IMG/VR virus record: IMGVR_UViG_3300036719_003134
Span: 1 to 25,986 of that record
Strand: one strand, 5' to 3'
Source: a virus
Length of the DNA stretch: 25,986 nt
Position 1 is the first letter of the stretch. The number at the start of each line of letters is the position of its first letter. Shown here one piece after another: positions 1 through 5,965 of the stretch. The notes under the pieces are model-generated. The model searched no databases. It was not told where the DNA came from and worked only from the letters and a program-made list of their open reading frames with translations. A program made the position numbers and the translations under genes.

Positions 1-72
1 AAGTGAAGGGTCTTCGTCAATCAGGTGTTGCTTCGTTTGATTGATCGAGTTTAACCAGTCCTTCAATTCCAT
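1..72 (-). CDS. 62: Clamp-loader small subunit gp62, N-terminal fragment
   Basis: Only the first 24 codons lie in the window; the gene runs off the low-coordinate end. From the ATG at 72-70 the frame is open to the edge and begins MELKDWLNSI, with IDEDPSL at residues 18-24. This agrees with my memory of cyanomyovirus gp62, which normally follows gp44 and a small protein. In T4, one gp62 joins four gp44 ATPases to load the gp45 clamp for DNA polymerase. The start lies inside the 3' end of the methyltransferase gene in another frame (56-nt overlap), and no clear ribosome binding site is visible, so translational coupling is likely. Identity rests on the short N-terminus plus position after gp44. 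Confidence 0.7.
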   Translation of the reverse strand, partial: MELKDWLNSINQTKQHLIDEDPSL

Positions 73-901
73 AATTAAAAAGCAATAGTTCTTTTCTTTG
101 TTTTTGCTCACGCATATATTCACCAACAGAACGCATCGTATAAGTCAAATCAAACTCGGCAGCGTTCCAGTCCTTAAACCTATCTTTTACAAGTTGGTCA
201 GAATTATAACTAATCAACTGATCCATATTGTTAGAGTCGCAATCAGCAGCAAACTTATCGTGATCGAATCCTTTATGCATTGATCCCTTTCTCCCATAGA
301 GATTATCCTTAATGTCATAAGGAGGATCGAGATACATAAAAGCACCTTTGTTTCCATCCATCAGATAATCGTAGGAGTAATTAGTTATGCGCCAGTGAGC
401 AATTAACTTGGAATATTCGGGCAGTTTATAGATTCCTCGCAGGGAGAAATTGGAGTTACTTGCTTGCTCTGAAAAAGATGAACTTTCGGTAAGACCACTA
501 AAAGAACATTTATTAACAATATAGAAAGCGACAGCACGATTAAAGTTCGATTCAGACTCATTATTGATATGCTCCTTTGACTTCGTAAATAACTCTCTTG
601 CCAATTCTGGAGTATTGTATGCCGTTTTTAAATCCACCAATTCACTTTTTAAATCATATCCAAACATCTGGAGTTGTTGCCAGAAGTTTACAAGAGGTTC
701 ATAAAGATCATTGACCCATATATCTAGGTTGGGATATTTTTTAGTAATATAAATCGCAACGCTTCCACCACCAAGAAATGGTTCACGAAACTCATCATAA
801 TTGCGAAGGTCTGGAAAATAAGGTCCCATCTTTTCACAAGCACGGGATTTGCCACCAGGGTAGCGTAACGGAGTTTTAAGAGATTTTATATTACCACTCA
901 T
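17..901 (-). CDS. dam: D12-class DNA adenine methyltransferase (Dam-like)
   Basis: A 294-aa SAM-dependent N6-adenine methyltransferase of the Dam/DpnM (D12, alpha) class. Visible motifs are the N-terminal PLRYPGGKSR at 11-20, the SAM-binding motif I FREPFLGGGS at 38-47, and catalytic motif IV DPPY at 192-195. In T4 and enteric Dam the target is GATC; here specificity is inferred from family only. The frame is open further upstream, but the ATG at 901-899 is chosen because it puts the conserved PGGK motif near the N-terminus and because it overlaps the end of the preceding gene (stop at 893-891). The core ends at ELLLFNY (271-277). The last 17 residues are read from DNA that also encodes the start of gp62. 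T4 Dam is 259 aa. The gene sits between the clamp-loader genes, which is not the usual cyanophage order as I recall it, so it looks like an insertion together with the upstream candidate nuclease. Confidence 0.9.
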   Translation of the reverse strand: MSGNIKSLKTPLRYPGGKSRACEKMGPYFPDLRNYDEFREPFLGGGSVAIYITKKYPNLDIWVNDLYEPLVNFWQQLQMFGYDLKSELVDLKTAYNTPELARELFTKSKEHINNESESNFNRAVAFYIVNKCSFSGLTESSSFSEQASNSNFSLRGIYKLPEYSKLIAHWRITNYSYDYLMDGNKGAFMYLDPPYDIKDNLYGRKGSMHKGFDHDKFAADCDSNNMDQLISYNSDQLVKDRFKDWNAAEFDLTYTMRSVGEYMREQKQRKELLLFNYGIEGLVKLDQSNEATPD

Positions 902-1460
902 CAGATTCATCCCCCCATTTGTAAAGTTCATCGACAATTTCATAATAAAGTTCTCGTACTTGCTTTTTAGGTGCGAGAGAAACATTTTTAGCAATATATT
1001 CAACATCCCTCTTATCAACAACAATTTTCAGTCCAGATTTTTTAAGATTTTTTTTAGGATTAAAATTTTTAAGAGCATTTTCAAAAGATACAATTCCAAA
1101 ATGACGTTGAGTTTGATCGATCAAAATCATTTCATCAAACTTTTGTTCTGGAAAATAATTGTTTACATTCCCTTGAAAGTTTTTAAGAGTAATTTCTTTG
1201 GTATTAAAAGTTCGGTCAGTTTGAAATAACCCATCAAGACCTTTTGCTTCTAGTCGCCAAACTTCTTCATTTACTTTAGTAGTAAAATCATGCCCCAAAG
1301 AATCATTTAATCCAACATATACTAAGTTTTTGCTGGTTTTTTCAATTGCCTTTTCAATAAACAGTGCTCGACTAAATTTTTGTCCACCAAATCGTAGACG
1401 GCGAGTGTATTCAACTACACCCATTACCATTTCAAAATCAAATTTAATTTTAGTTTTCAT
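891..1460 (-). CDS. Unrecognised 189-aa protein, candidate PD-(D/E)XK nuclease paired with Dam
   Basis: I do not recognise a named family. The sequence has a possible PD-(D/E)XK core: GHDF with Asp58, then a predicted strand ending in LEAK (Glu71-Ala-Lys73), giving the D-(about 12)-E-x-K spacing of type II restriction enzymes. A hydrophobic strand FDEMILID (108-115) follows. The C-terminal third is Lys-rich and helical (NPKKNLKKSG, APKKQVRELYYEI), suited to DNA contact. The protein is soluble, with no signal peptide. The start codon overlaps the end of the 68-aa gene by 11 nt, and the 3' end overlaps the methyltransferase start by 11 nt, so the two are translationally coupled. Adjacency to a Dam-class enzyme makes a restriction-modification or host-DNA-degrading pair the leading idea. 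The nuclease call is an inference from motif spacing and context. It could instead be a methylation-associated or unrelated hypothetical protein. Confidence 0.45.
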   Translation of the reverse strand: MKTKIKFDFEMVMGVVEYTRRLRFGGQKFSRALFIEKAIEKTSKNLVYVGLNDSLGHDFTTKVNEEVWRLEAKGLDGLFQTDRTFNTKEITLKNFQGNVNNYFPEQKFDEMILIDQTQRHFGIVSFENALKNFNPKKNLKKSGLKIVVDKRDVEYIAKNVSLAPKKQVRELYYEIVDELYKWGDESDEW

Positions 1461-1656
1461 AATCTTTAGGATGATACTTCAAATATTCTCTAAAAGTCAG
1501 TTTCATTTCTTTCTGCGTCATACCACAATGCTTTGCAGCAGCAGGAAGATTTAATGTAGCACGAAACAAACCTTCATTTGCTTCTTTTACATTTTGAGGA
1601 TTTGTTTTTACTGGCACATCATAAAGAGATGCCTTATTGATTTTATAAAGACTCAT
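1450..1656 (-). CDS. Small conserved cyanophage-type protein downstream of gp44
   Basis: A 68-aa protein beginning MSLYKINKASLYDV. The ATG at 1656-1654 overlaps the gp44 stop as ATGA; a GTG two codons earlier is possible but less likely. The C-terminal half (NLPAAAKHCGMTQKEMKLTF) looks like a helix-turn-helix of the kind that skips or recognises short sites, but no function is known to me. I recall a similar small gene between gp44 and gp62 in cyanomyoviruses, so this is probably part of the ancestral replication operon rather than of the inserted methyltransferase pair. A DNA-binding role is inferred from the helix pattern only. Confidence 0.65.
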   Translation of the reverse strand: MSLYKINKASLYDVPVKTNPQNVKEANEGLFRATLNLPAAAKHCGMTQKEMKLTFREYLKYHPKDYEN

Positions 1657-2597
1657 CTCCACTCACACTCACACATTATTTCAGTCAATGCTGCCAGAAG
1701 ATTAATCTCTTGATCAGCAACAAAACTACTTTGATAAAGATACTTTGCAATTACAAGAACTGCAGCAGGGATTGTCTGTGGAGTCAGATGATTATAACAA
1801 GAATCATATACCCTACGGAGAATCAAGTTAGCATCATTATCTAAATTAGAAACAACCCACTTTCGAACTTCTGTAAAGTTCTTCTCTTTAAGATATTTGA
1901 TCAACTCATCTACAGAGATGTCTGAGAAAGATGCAAGAATGCCTGAGTCAATTTTGCCCCCCACCGCATATCTTTGGCACTCGTTAAGGACTCTCCTGAA
2001 GTCGGGGAAATGTTTAGAGATGATTTCAACAAGGACTTTTTGATCATATTCGATGCGTTCCTCATCCAAGATGTTCTGTAAACGCTTGAAAAAGGATCCC
2101 GCCAACTTGGTTTTTTCTTTCCCTTTGATTGTGAAGTCAATGACTGCACATCGGGAATGGAGTGGTTCAATGATTTTGTTTTTGTAATTGCAGGTAAAGA
2201 TGAATCTACAGTTGTTATAAAATGTCTCAATATTCGCCCGTAGAAGGAGTTGAACGTCGTTGCCCGTGTTATCTGCCTCATCGATGATGATGACTTTGTG
2301 TTTAGAAGATTCCGTAAGTGATACGGTCGAAGCAAAGTTCTTTGCTTGGTTCCGCACAGTATCCAAGAAACGTCCTTCGTCGGATCCGTTGATGACATAA
2401 AAATCTGCTCCTAACTCATTACACAACGCTTTTGCAATAGTTGTCTTACCAATACCGGGAGGTCCTGCAAGAAGAAGATTTGGAATCTCTCCTTTTGCAA
2501 CAAACTCCTTAAATGTCTTTTTAGTATCATCAGGAAGAATACAGTCGTCAATAGTTTTTGGGCGATATCGCTCCACCCAGATAAAATCACTGCTCAT
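1653..2597 (-). CDS. 44: Clamp-loader ATPase subunit gp44
   Basis: A 314-aa AAA+ ATPase of the RFC/DnaX type. Walker A is GPPGIGKT at 45-52, Walker B with DEAD is IIIDEADN at 103-110, and the SRC arginine-finger motif HSRC is at 147-150. T4 gp44 is 319 aa, so this copy is full length. With gp62 it opens the gp45 sliding clamp and loads it at primer-template junctions. The start at 2597 lies 3 nt after the stop of the 40-aa gene. Order gp45-(small genes)-gp44-(small gene)-gp62 puts all clamp components in one transcript, although gp62 is separated from gp44 here by two extra genes. Identification is firm from motifs and position. Confidence 0.95.
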   Translation of the reverse strand: MSSDFIWVERYRPKTIDDCILPDDTKKTFKEFVAKGEIPNLLLAGPPGIGKTTIAKALCNELGADFYVINGSDEGRFLDTVRNQAKNFASTVSLTESSKHKVIIIDEADNTGNDVQLLLRANIETFYNNCRFIFTCNYKNKIIEPLHSRCAVIDFTIKGKEKTKLAGSFFKRLQNILDEERIEYDQKVLVEIISKHFPDFRRVLNECQRYAVGGKIDSGILASFSDISVDELIKYLKEKNFTEVRKWVVSNLDNDANLILRRVYDSCYNHLTPQTIPAAVLVIAKYLYQSSFVADQEINLLAALTEIMCECEWR

Positions 2598-2600
2598 AAT

Positions 2601-2723
2601 TTAAATCCAATCAGGTTTTTTCAAATAAGAACTTGGGACAATTTCCCACCATTCTTTCCCATCAAAAATATACAACTTGCGCGTATCTTTGTCTAGGAAA
2701 ACATCACCTTTTTCATAGTTCAT
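2601..2723 (-). CDS. 40-aa small protein upstream of gp44
   Basis: A short reading frame starting MNYEKGDVFLDK and ending YLKKPDWI. Its ATG overlaps the stop of the 169-aa gene as ATGA, and its stop lies 3 nt before the gp44 ATG, which is the tight packing of a translated gene rather than a chance frame. The sequence has a KLYIFDGKEWWEI segment, two or three beta strands ending in a Trp pair, resembling short beta repeats (Y-x-DG-x-x-W) seen in phage structural and adaptor proteins. No function can be assigned. Confidence 0.6.
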   Translation of the reverse strand: MNYEKGDVFLDKDTRKLYIFDGKEWWEIVPSSYLKKPDWI

Positions 2724-3229
2724 ACCCATTCAGGTTTGCGTTCTGGCATACGAAGGTAATTGTCTTTTACCCAAGTTTTAGAAGCAATATACCTTTTATA
2801 TGCCTCAAATGTATCTATTGAAGTATCATATTTAAGTTCATCCGGCATCGCTCTTGCAAATGGGGTTACATTAGTCAATTTTCCTTTTGGAAACAAATAG
2901 TATGCCTCTAAAAGAGTATTATAGCACGAATGTGCTTTGCCATACCGCAGTTGAAACTCATCACAAAGATTCATTCCATGTTTAATTAACCAGTAAGCAT
3001 TATCAATAGATTTTGCTGCCCACTGGGTGCAAGGATGGTTACGAAAAGCACCTTTTTCAGTAGCATAAGGATTTCCATCCTTTTTATGAAGTTGCCCATA
3101 ATTATGATACCACTTTGATGCCACAATAGAAAGCATTTGGCAGCATTCAAGGGGCATCTTTGTTATATGGCGGTCAGGAAGTGTAATAGCACTTTCTGCA
3201 GGAAATTGATGCGTAACAAAAATATTCAT
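2720..3229 (-). CDS. Conserved 169-aa phage protein, function unknown
   Basis: An all-alpha soluble protein. Conserved-looking elements are LPDRHITKMPLECCQML near residues 17-33, FRNHPCTQW near 66-74, and a helix with LCDEFQLRYGKAHSC near 90-104. The layout (Asp-x-His plus Lys and Glu early, then an HP motif) is faintly reminiscent of T4 endonuclease V-type pyrimidine dimer glycosylases, which would fit a phage of sunlit water, but I cannot align the known catalytic residues and treat this as weak. The ATG at 3229-3227 is used because it overlaps the stop of the preceding gene as TGATG; an upstream in-frame TTG is unlikely. The gene lies in the gp45-gp44 operon, suggesting a role in DNA metabolism. 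Confidence 0.55.
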   Translation of the reverse strand: MNIFVTHQFPAESAITLPDRHITKMPLECCQMLSIVASKWYHNYGQLHKKDGNPYATEKGAFRNHPCTQWAAKSIDNAYWLIKHGMNLCDEFQLRYGKAHSCYNTLLEAYYLFPKGKLTNVTPFARAMPDELKYDTSIDTFEAYKRYIASKTWVKDNYLRMPERKPEWV

Positions 3230-3657
3230 CAGAAACAATACTTTTGAATAACATACTTTACTTTTTCAGGTTTATCTTCCATCCAGAATGCTTCCCTGTC
3301 AATATTTTTCAAGTTTCTATCAAAAGCAATAACTTTTTTCAAATCTGCCTCTTTTTGATAGTTTAAATACATGCTCGAAGAATTAATTCCGAAAGGAGTC
3401 AAATATCTAAAGTTGGTCCTACAAGATTGAGCAACATGAACAGATTCGTGCAACAAAGTTTCATTTACATTTTTTTCAATACTTGGATAACTTTTAATTT
3501 TATCAGTGCATATTGAAAGTGTTTTTTGGGAAGCGTTATAAAACCCAAAGACATCGTATTTTCGACAAATAGAAGAATTTTCAACTACTCGAACTTTTTT
3601 AGATATCATTTTATAGACATCCATTTGTTGAGTAGAAAGATAAAAAAGAAATTCCAT
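3229..3657 (-). CDS. Small HExxH zincin-like protein
   Basis: A 142-aa soluble protein carrying LLHESVHVAQ, a match to the HExxH zinc-metallopeptidase signature, near residue 90. An upstream strand ends in KTLSICTDKI, typical of the beta strand before the active-site helix in minimal zincins. A third zinc ligand is not obvious; Glu near 120 (QKEADLKK) is a candidate. No signal peptide is seen, so any activity would be cytoplasmic. The ATG at 3657-3655 overlaps the gp45 stop as TGATG; a GTG one codon earlier is also open. The position directly after the sliding clamp gene is odd for a peptidase. Fold assignment is inferred from the motif; substrate is unknown. Confidence 0.6.
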   Translation of the reverse strand: MEFLFYLSTQQMDVYKMISKKVRVVENSSICRKYDVFGFYNASQKTLSICTDKIKSYPSIEKNVNETLLHESVHVAQSCRTNFRYLTPFGINSSSMYLNYQKEADLKKVIAFDRNLKNIDREAFWMEDKPEKVKYVIQKYCF

Positions 3658-4322
3658 CACTCAAAAGTAGAATCAGGTTCTAGAGCAATATAATACGTCA
3701 GATTATACTTACTATTCTTAAACTGTGACAAAAGTTTAGAAGACACCACAACATCATAGGGACCGGGAATGATCTTGATGTTTTCAACTTTGAAGTTGAA
3801 TGTAAATTCTTTATCGGTTTCACCAACAACGATAGAATATTCGTTAGAAGTATCATTCTTCTTATCACGAACCACAAGGCGAATTACACCCGCTTCACCA
3901 ACTGCAGAAAGATCGGGAAGTTGATAAACTGCTGCTGCCTTGAGGAGTTTCTCCAAAGTCACACTCTCAAGTTGAAAACAAACATCTTTGGAAGGAAGTT
4001 GAATCTCTTTATCGGGAGGTGAGATAATTACATTTGGATCGGCATAGAAATACTTAACCCTACGCTTACCTTCACGAATCATAATGTGAGAATTTTCGCC
4101 AAAGTCAAGGTCAGGGTCTTGATGAAGTCCCAGTCCATTCAAAAACTGGTTTAGATCATAAATTGCAAACTCACGGGGAAACTCTTCTGTAATATCTGCT
4201 TCAGCAAGAATGTTTTTTGCTACAGAAATTGTGCGGAGTTTATTTCCTTGCTTAACAAGAATAGAGTTATTAATACCAGCAAAGTTTTTAAGAACAGTCA
4301 GAGTGTTATCAGAAAGTTTCAT
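3657..4322 (-). CDS. 45: Sliding clamp gp45
   Basis: A 221-aa DNA polymerase processivity clamp. The start MKLSDNTLTVLKNFAGIN follows the T4 gp45 opening (MKLSKDTTALLKNFATIN) nearly residue by residue. FAIYDLNQFLNGLGL near 72-86, FNFKVENIKIIPGPYDV and the C-terminal YYIALEPDSTFE also match the T4 protein (228 aa). Three copies form the ring loaded by gp44/gp62. In T4 the clamp also activates late transcription by contacting gp55 and gp33 at TATAAATA promoters, and both late boxes and gp55 are present in this window. Its ATG overlaps the stop of the DUF3310-like gene as ATGA. Confidence 0.95.
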   Translation of the reverse strand: MKLSDNTLTVLKNFAGINNSILVKQGNKLRTISVAKNILAEADITEEFPREFAIYDLNQFLNGLGLHQDPDLDFGENSHIMIREGKRRVKYFYADPNVIISPPDKEIQLPSKDVCFQLESVTLEKLLKAAAVYQLPDLSAVGEAGVIRLVVRDKKNDTSNEYSIVVGETDKEFTFNFKVENIKIIPGPYDVVVSSKLLSQFKNSKYNLTYYIALEPDSTFE

Positions 4323-4720
4323 TTTTGTTCAACAAGATTCAGATGATTGATCAGAAGAATAGTATAGTGCAAAACTTTGAAGAGATCTGCACGAGGAGTG
4401 CCTTTCGTATCGTAACGATCAATATACTTGGTTACATTACCTGCACAAAATCCCTCACGACGATTGTGTTTGATTTTATCAAGTGTCTGTTCCGTTCCAC
4501 CACCAGTTCGATCGACATAATGCTGACTATAAGTTCCAGCAATATATTGTTCAAGTTGTTTCAGGATTTGGTCTTCATTGTATTTCCAAAAATGATTCGC
4601 GTTGTCGTTCATAGTCAATGATTTTTTTGTAAGGTCCAAATATCCACTATGTTCATTCATAGTGAGTGTAAATTCATTTGTAGAATAAGGATGTTCATCC
4701 ATAATAAAGGGGAAGGTCAT
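4319..4720 (-). CDS. DUF3310-like (SaV-like) phage protein
   Basis: A 133-aa protein whose C-terminal half has the DUF3310 pattern: SQHYVDRT, then a variable linker, then FCAGNVTKYIDRYDTKG, DLFKVLHY and a Leu-rich end. Such proteins occur in many phages next to nucleotide-metabolism genes and are sometimes called nucleotide kinase-like; no reaction is established to my knowledge. The N-terminal half (YSTNEFTLTMNEHSGYLDL) is beta-rich and looks additional to the domain. The frame is open to 4771, but the ATG at 4720-4718 is preferred because GGGGAAGG precedes it at normal spacing. The next ATG at 4702 follows a pyrimidine tract with no Shine-Dalgarno. The ribosome binding site and start codon lie in a hairpin downstream of a private promoter. 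Confidence 0.7.
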   Translation of the reverse strand: MTFPFIMDEHPYSTNEFTLTMNEHSGYLDLTKKSLTMNDNANHFWKYNEDQILKQLEQYIAGTYSQHYVDRTGGGTEQTLDKIKHNRREGFCAGNVTKYIDRYDTKGTPRADLFKVLHYTILLINHLNLVEQK

Positions 4721-4735
4721 AGTTTTACCTTCCCC
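4709..4735 (-). promoter_or_regulatory. Hairpin enclosing the RBS and start codon of the DUF3310-like gene
   Basis: On the minus strand GGGGAAGGT (4735-4727) pairs perfectly with ACCTTCCCC (4717-4709) around a 9-nt loop that ends in the ATG at 4720-4718. The Shine-Dalgarno is part of the 5' arm. The 3' arm is followed by TTTATT, so a weak terminator function is also possible. Transcripts starting at the adjacent promoter (expected near 4730) would lack the first four G and form at best a 5-bp stem, whereas read-through RNA would form all nine pairs. Confidence 0.6.
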
Positions 4736-4736
4736 A

Positions 4737-4765
4737 ATTATATCAGAACGGAGCAGGTTGGTCAA
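4737..4765 (-). promoter_or_regulatory. Sigma70-like promoter for the DUF3310/gp45 operon
   Basis: TTGACC at 4765-4760, a 17-nt spacer, and a perfect TATAAT at 4742-4737. The -35 half lies inside the 3' end of the CobS-like gene and the -10 begins just after its stop codon. Host-type hexamers suggest early transcription of the replication clamp operon. The predicted start near 4730 falls inside the 5' arm of the downstream hairpin. Confidence 0.65.
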
Positions 4766-5876
4766 GGTCATAAGTTACGTGCTCACCGCCTTCAGAAGGC
4801 ATTTTGAAATCAGCATCCACCTTGTCATAAAGTTCCAGGAAAGATTGCTTGGTCTCATCGTCAAAGCGATTCACACACACTTGAATTGCCTTTGCCTTAT
4901 CACTGAAGATGCTGTAGGCACGGATGATGTGAACCAGACGGCGGGTGCTAATGATTTCCTCAATACCACCATCGTAGAAGGTCTTGCGGATGATGTCTGC
5001 CCAATCAACCAGACGCTTACAAAAGTCGCGGTCTTCCACACCAAGATCCAGAGCGATGCCTTCCAGAATGCGCTGTTCGGTTGCAGGAGCAGGATACGCT
5101 TGCTCAAAGGTCACAGGGAAACGCTCAAGGAATGCTTCATTAAGCACGTTGGTGCCGATAAAGCGACCGTCATCAGAACCCTTACCTTTGGTGTTTGCAG
5201 TGGCAACAACGTTGAATCCAGCGGCAGGTTTCACAAACCGACCAATTTTTTTCAGGAAAACACCTTTGCCTTCCAAAACGGATTGGAGACACAGAATCTT
5301 GTTGGAAGCAAGGTCAATTTCATCCAGAAGAAGAATTGCACCACGCTCCAGTGCCTCAATCACAGGGCCATTGTGCCAGGCAGTTTCACCATTCACAAGA
5401 CGGAAACCGCCAATCAGGTCATCCTCATCAGTTTCAATGGTAATATTGACACGAATCAATTCACGCTTAAGTTGAGCACACGCTTGCTCCACAGAGAACG
5501 TTTTACCATTACCCGAAAGACCCGTAATGAACGTAGGATAAAAGAGACGGGACTGAATAATTTTTTTAATATCGTTAAAGTTACCAAACTTGACGAAGGT
5601 ATCATCTTTATCAGGAATAAGGTTTTGTTCAGCAGCAGGAAGCACAGCAGGAGCACTGAAAGAACGCTCAATCTCTTCAACACGTTCTTGAGTCACTTCC
5701 AGATTCCAACGACCACGAGCAGTCTTATAACTCTCAAGACGACGACTAACAGTCTGATAGTTAAGACCACGAGAGGCACAAAAACCTTTCAGGTCTCCAG
5801 AAGTAATTTCAGAACCATACAGTTCTTGAATAGACTCAATCAGTTGGGCGTCGTTCACAGAAGACTTGCGAGACAT
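4743..5876 (-). CDS. cobS: MoxR/CobS-like AAA+ ATPase
   Basis: A 377-aa AAA+ ATPase. Walker A is GLSGNGKT at 119-126 and Walker B is LLLDEID at 182-188, followed by a sensor-like FNVVATANT strand and LNEAFLERFPV. This is the protein usually annotated as cobaltochelatase subunit CobS in cyanomyoviruses. The first 70 residues (DLKGFCASRGLNYQTVSRRL) look like a helix-turn-helix DNA- or partner-binding domain rather than the usual CobS start. CobS/MoxR ATPases work with VWA-domain partners, and such a partner is encoded immediately upstream. No CobN-like chelatase subunit is visible here, so a role in cobalamin synthesis is unproven; remodelling of a protein or complex by the ATPase/VWA pair is equally possible. 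The gene has its own TATAAT box directly behind a terminator. Confidence 0.85.
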   Translation of the reverse strand: MSRKSSVNDAQLIESIQELYGSEITSGDLKGFCASRGLNYQTVSRRLESYKTARGRWNLEVTQERVEEIERSFSAPAVLPAAEQNLIPDKDDTFVKFGNFNDIKKIIQSRLFYPTFITGLSGNGKTFSVEQACAQLKRELIRVNITIETDEDDLIGGFRLVNGETAWHNGPVIEALERGAILLLDEIDLASNKILCLQSVLEGKGVFLKKIGRFVKPAAGFNVVATANTKGKGSDDGRFIGTNVLNEAFLERFPVTFEQAYPAPATEQRILEGIALDLGVEDRDFCKRLVDWADIIRKTFYDGGIEEIISTRRLVHIIRAYSIFSDKAKAIQVCVNRFDDETKQSFLELYDKVDADFKMPSEGGEHVTYDLDQPAPF

Positions 5877-5908
5877 AATGTAGTTAGGTGTTTTGTTTGA
5901 ACTCTCAT

Positions 5909-5914
5909 ATTATA
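5909..5914 (-). promoter_or_regulatory. TATAAT -10 element upstream of the CobS-like gene
   Basis: A perfect TATAAT at 5914-5909 lies a few bases after the T-run of the preceding terminator and about 33 nt before the ATG. No good -35 is present: the matching position falls in the terminator loop (CTTACC). It probably restarts transcription after termination, with an activator or an unusual polymerase form. Confidence 0.45.
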
Positions 5915-5918
5915 CACA

Positions 5919-5943
5919 CAAAAAAGGGGCAGGTAAGTGCCCC
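5919..5943 (-). terminator. Intrinsic terminator after the VWA gene
   Basis: Minus strand GGGGCA (5943-5938), loop CTTACC, TGCCCC (5931-5926), then six T. It lies about 20 nt beyond the stop codon of the HExxH/VWA gene. It separates this gene from the ATPase gene even though the two proteins probably work together. Confidence 0.85.
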
Positions 5944-5965
5944 CTGTGACGGTTTGGAAAGTGGT

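Noticed and set aside
902-1024. N-terminal extension of the methyltransferase
   Set aside because: These codons lie within the candidate nuclease gene and encode nothing resembling a Dam N-terminus; the ATG at 901 fits the family better.
1910-2398. A 162-codon minus-strand frame inside gp44
   Set aside because: Out-of-frame reading of gp44, which has all AAA+ motifs in its own frame.
4721-4771. Upstream ATG for the DUF3310-like gene at 4771
   Set aside because: It lies inside the end of the CobS-like gene, before the local promoter start, and the added residues lie outside the recognisable domain.
4743-5876. Phage-borne vitamin B12 synthesis as the function of the CobS-like ATPase
   Set aside because: Only MoxR-type ATPase and VWA genes are visible; no chelatase or corrin pathway gene is present, so the pathway claim is not supported by this window.
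4758-5900. A 380-codon open frame on the plus strand opposite the CobS-like gene
   Set aside because: It is antisense to a gene with intact Walker motifs, has no recognisable domain, and no other plus-strand gene exists here. The long open frame is a by-product of codon use on the other strand.
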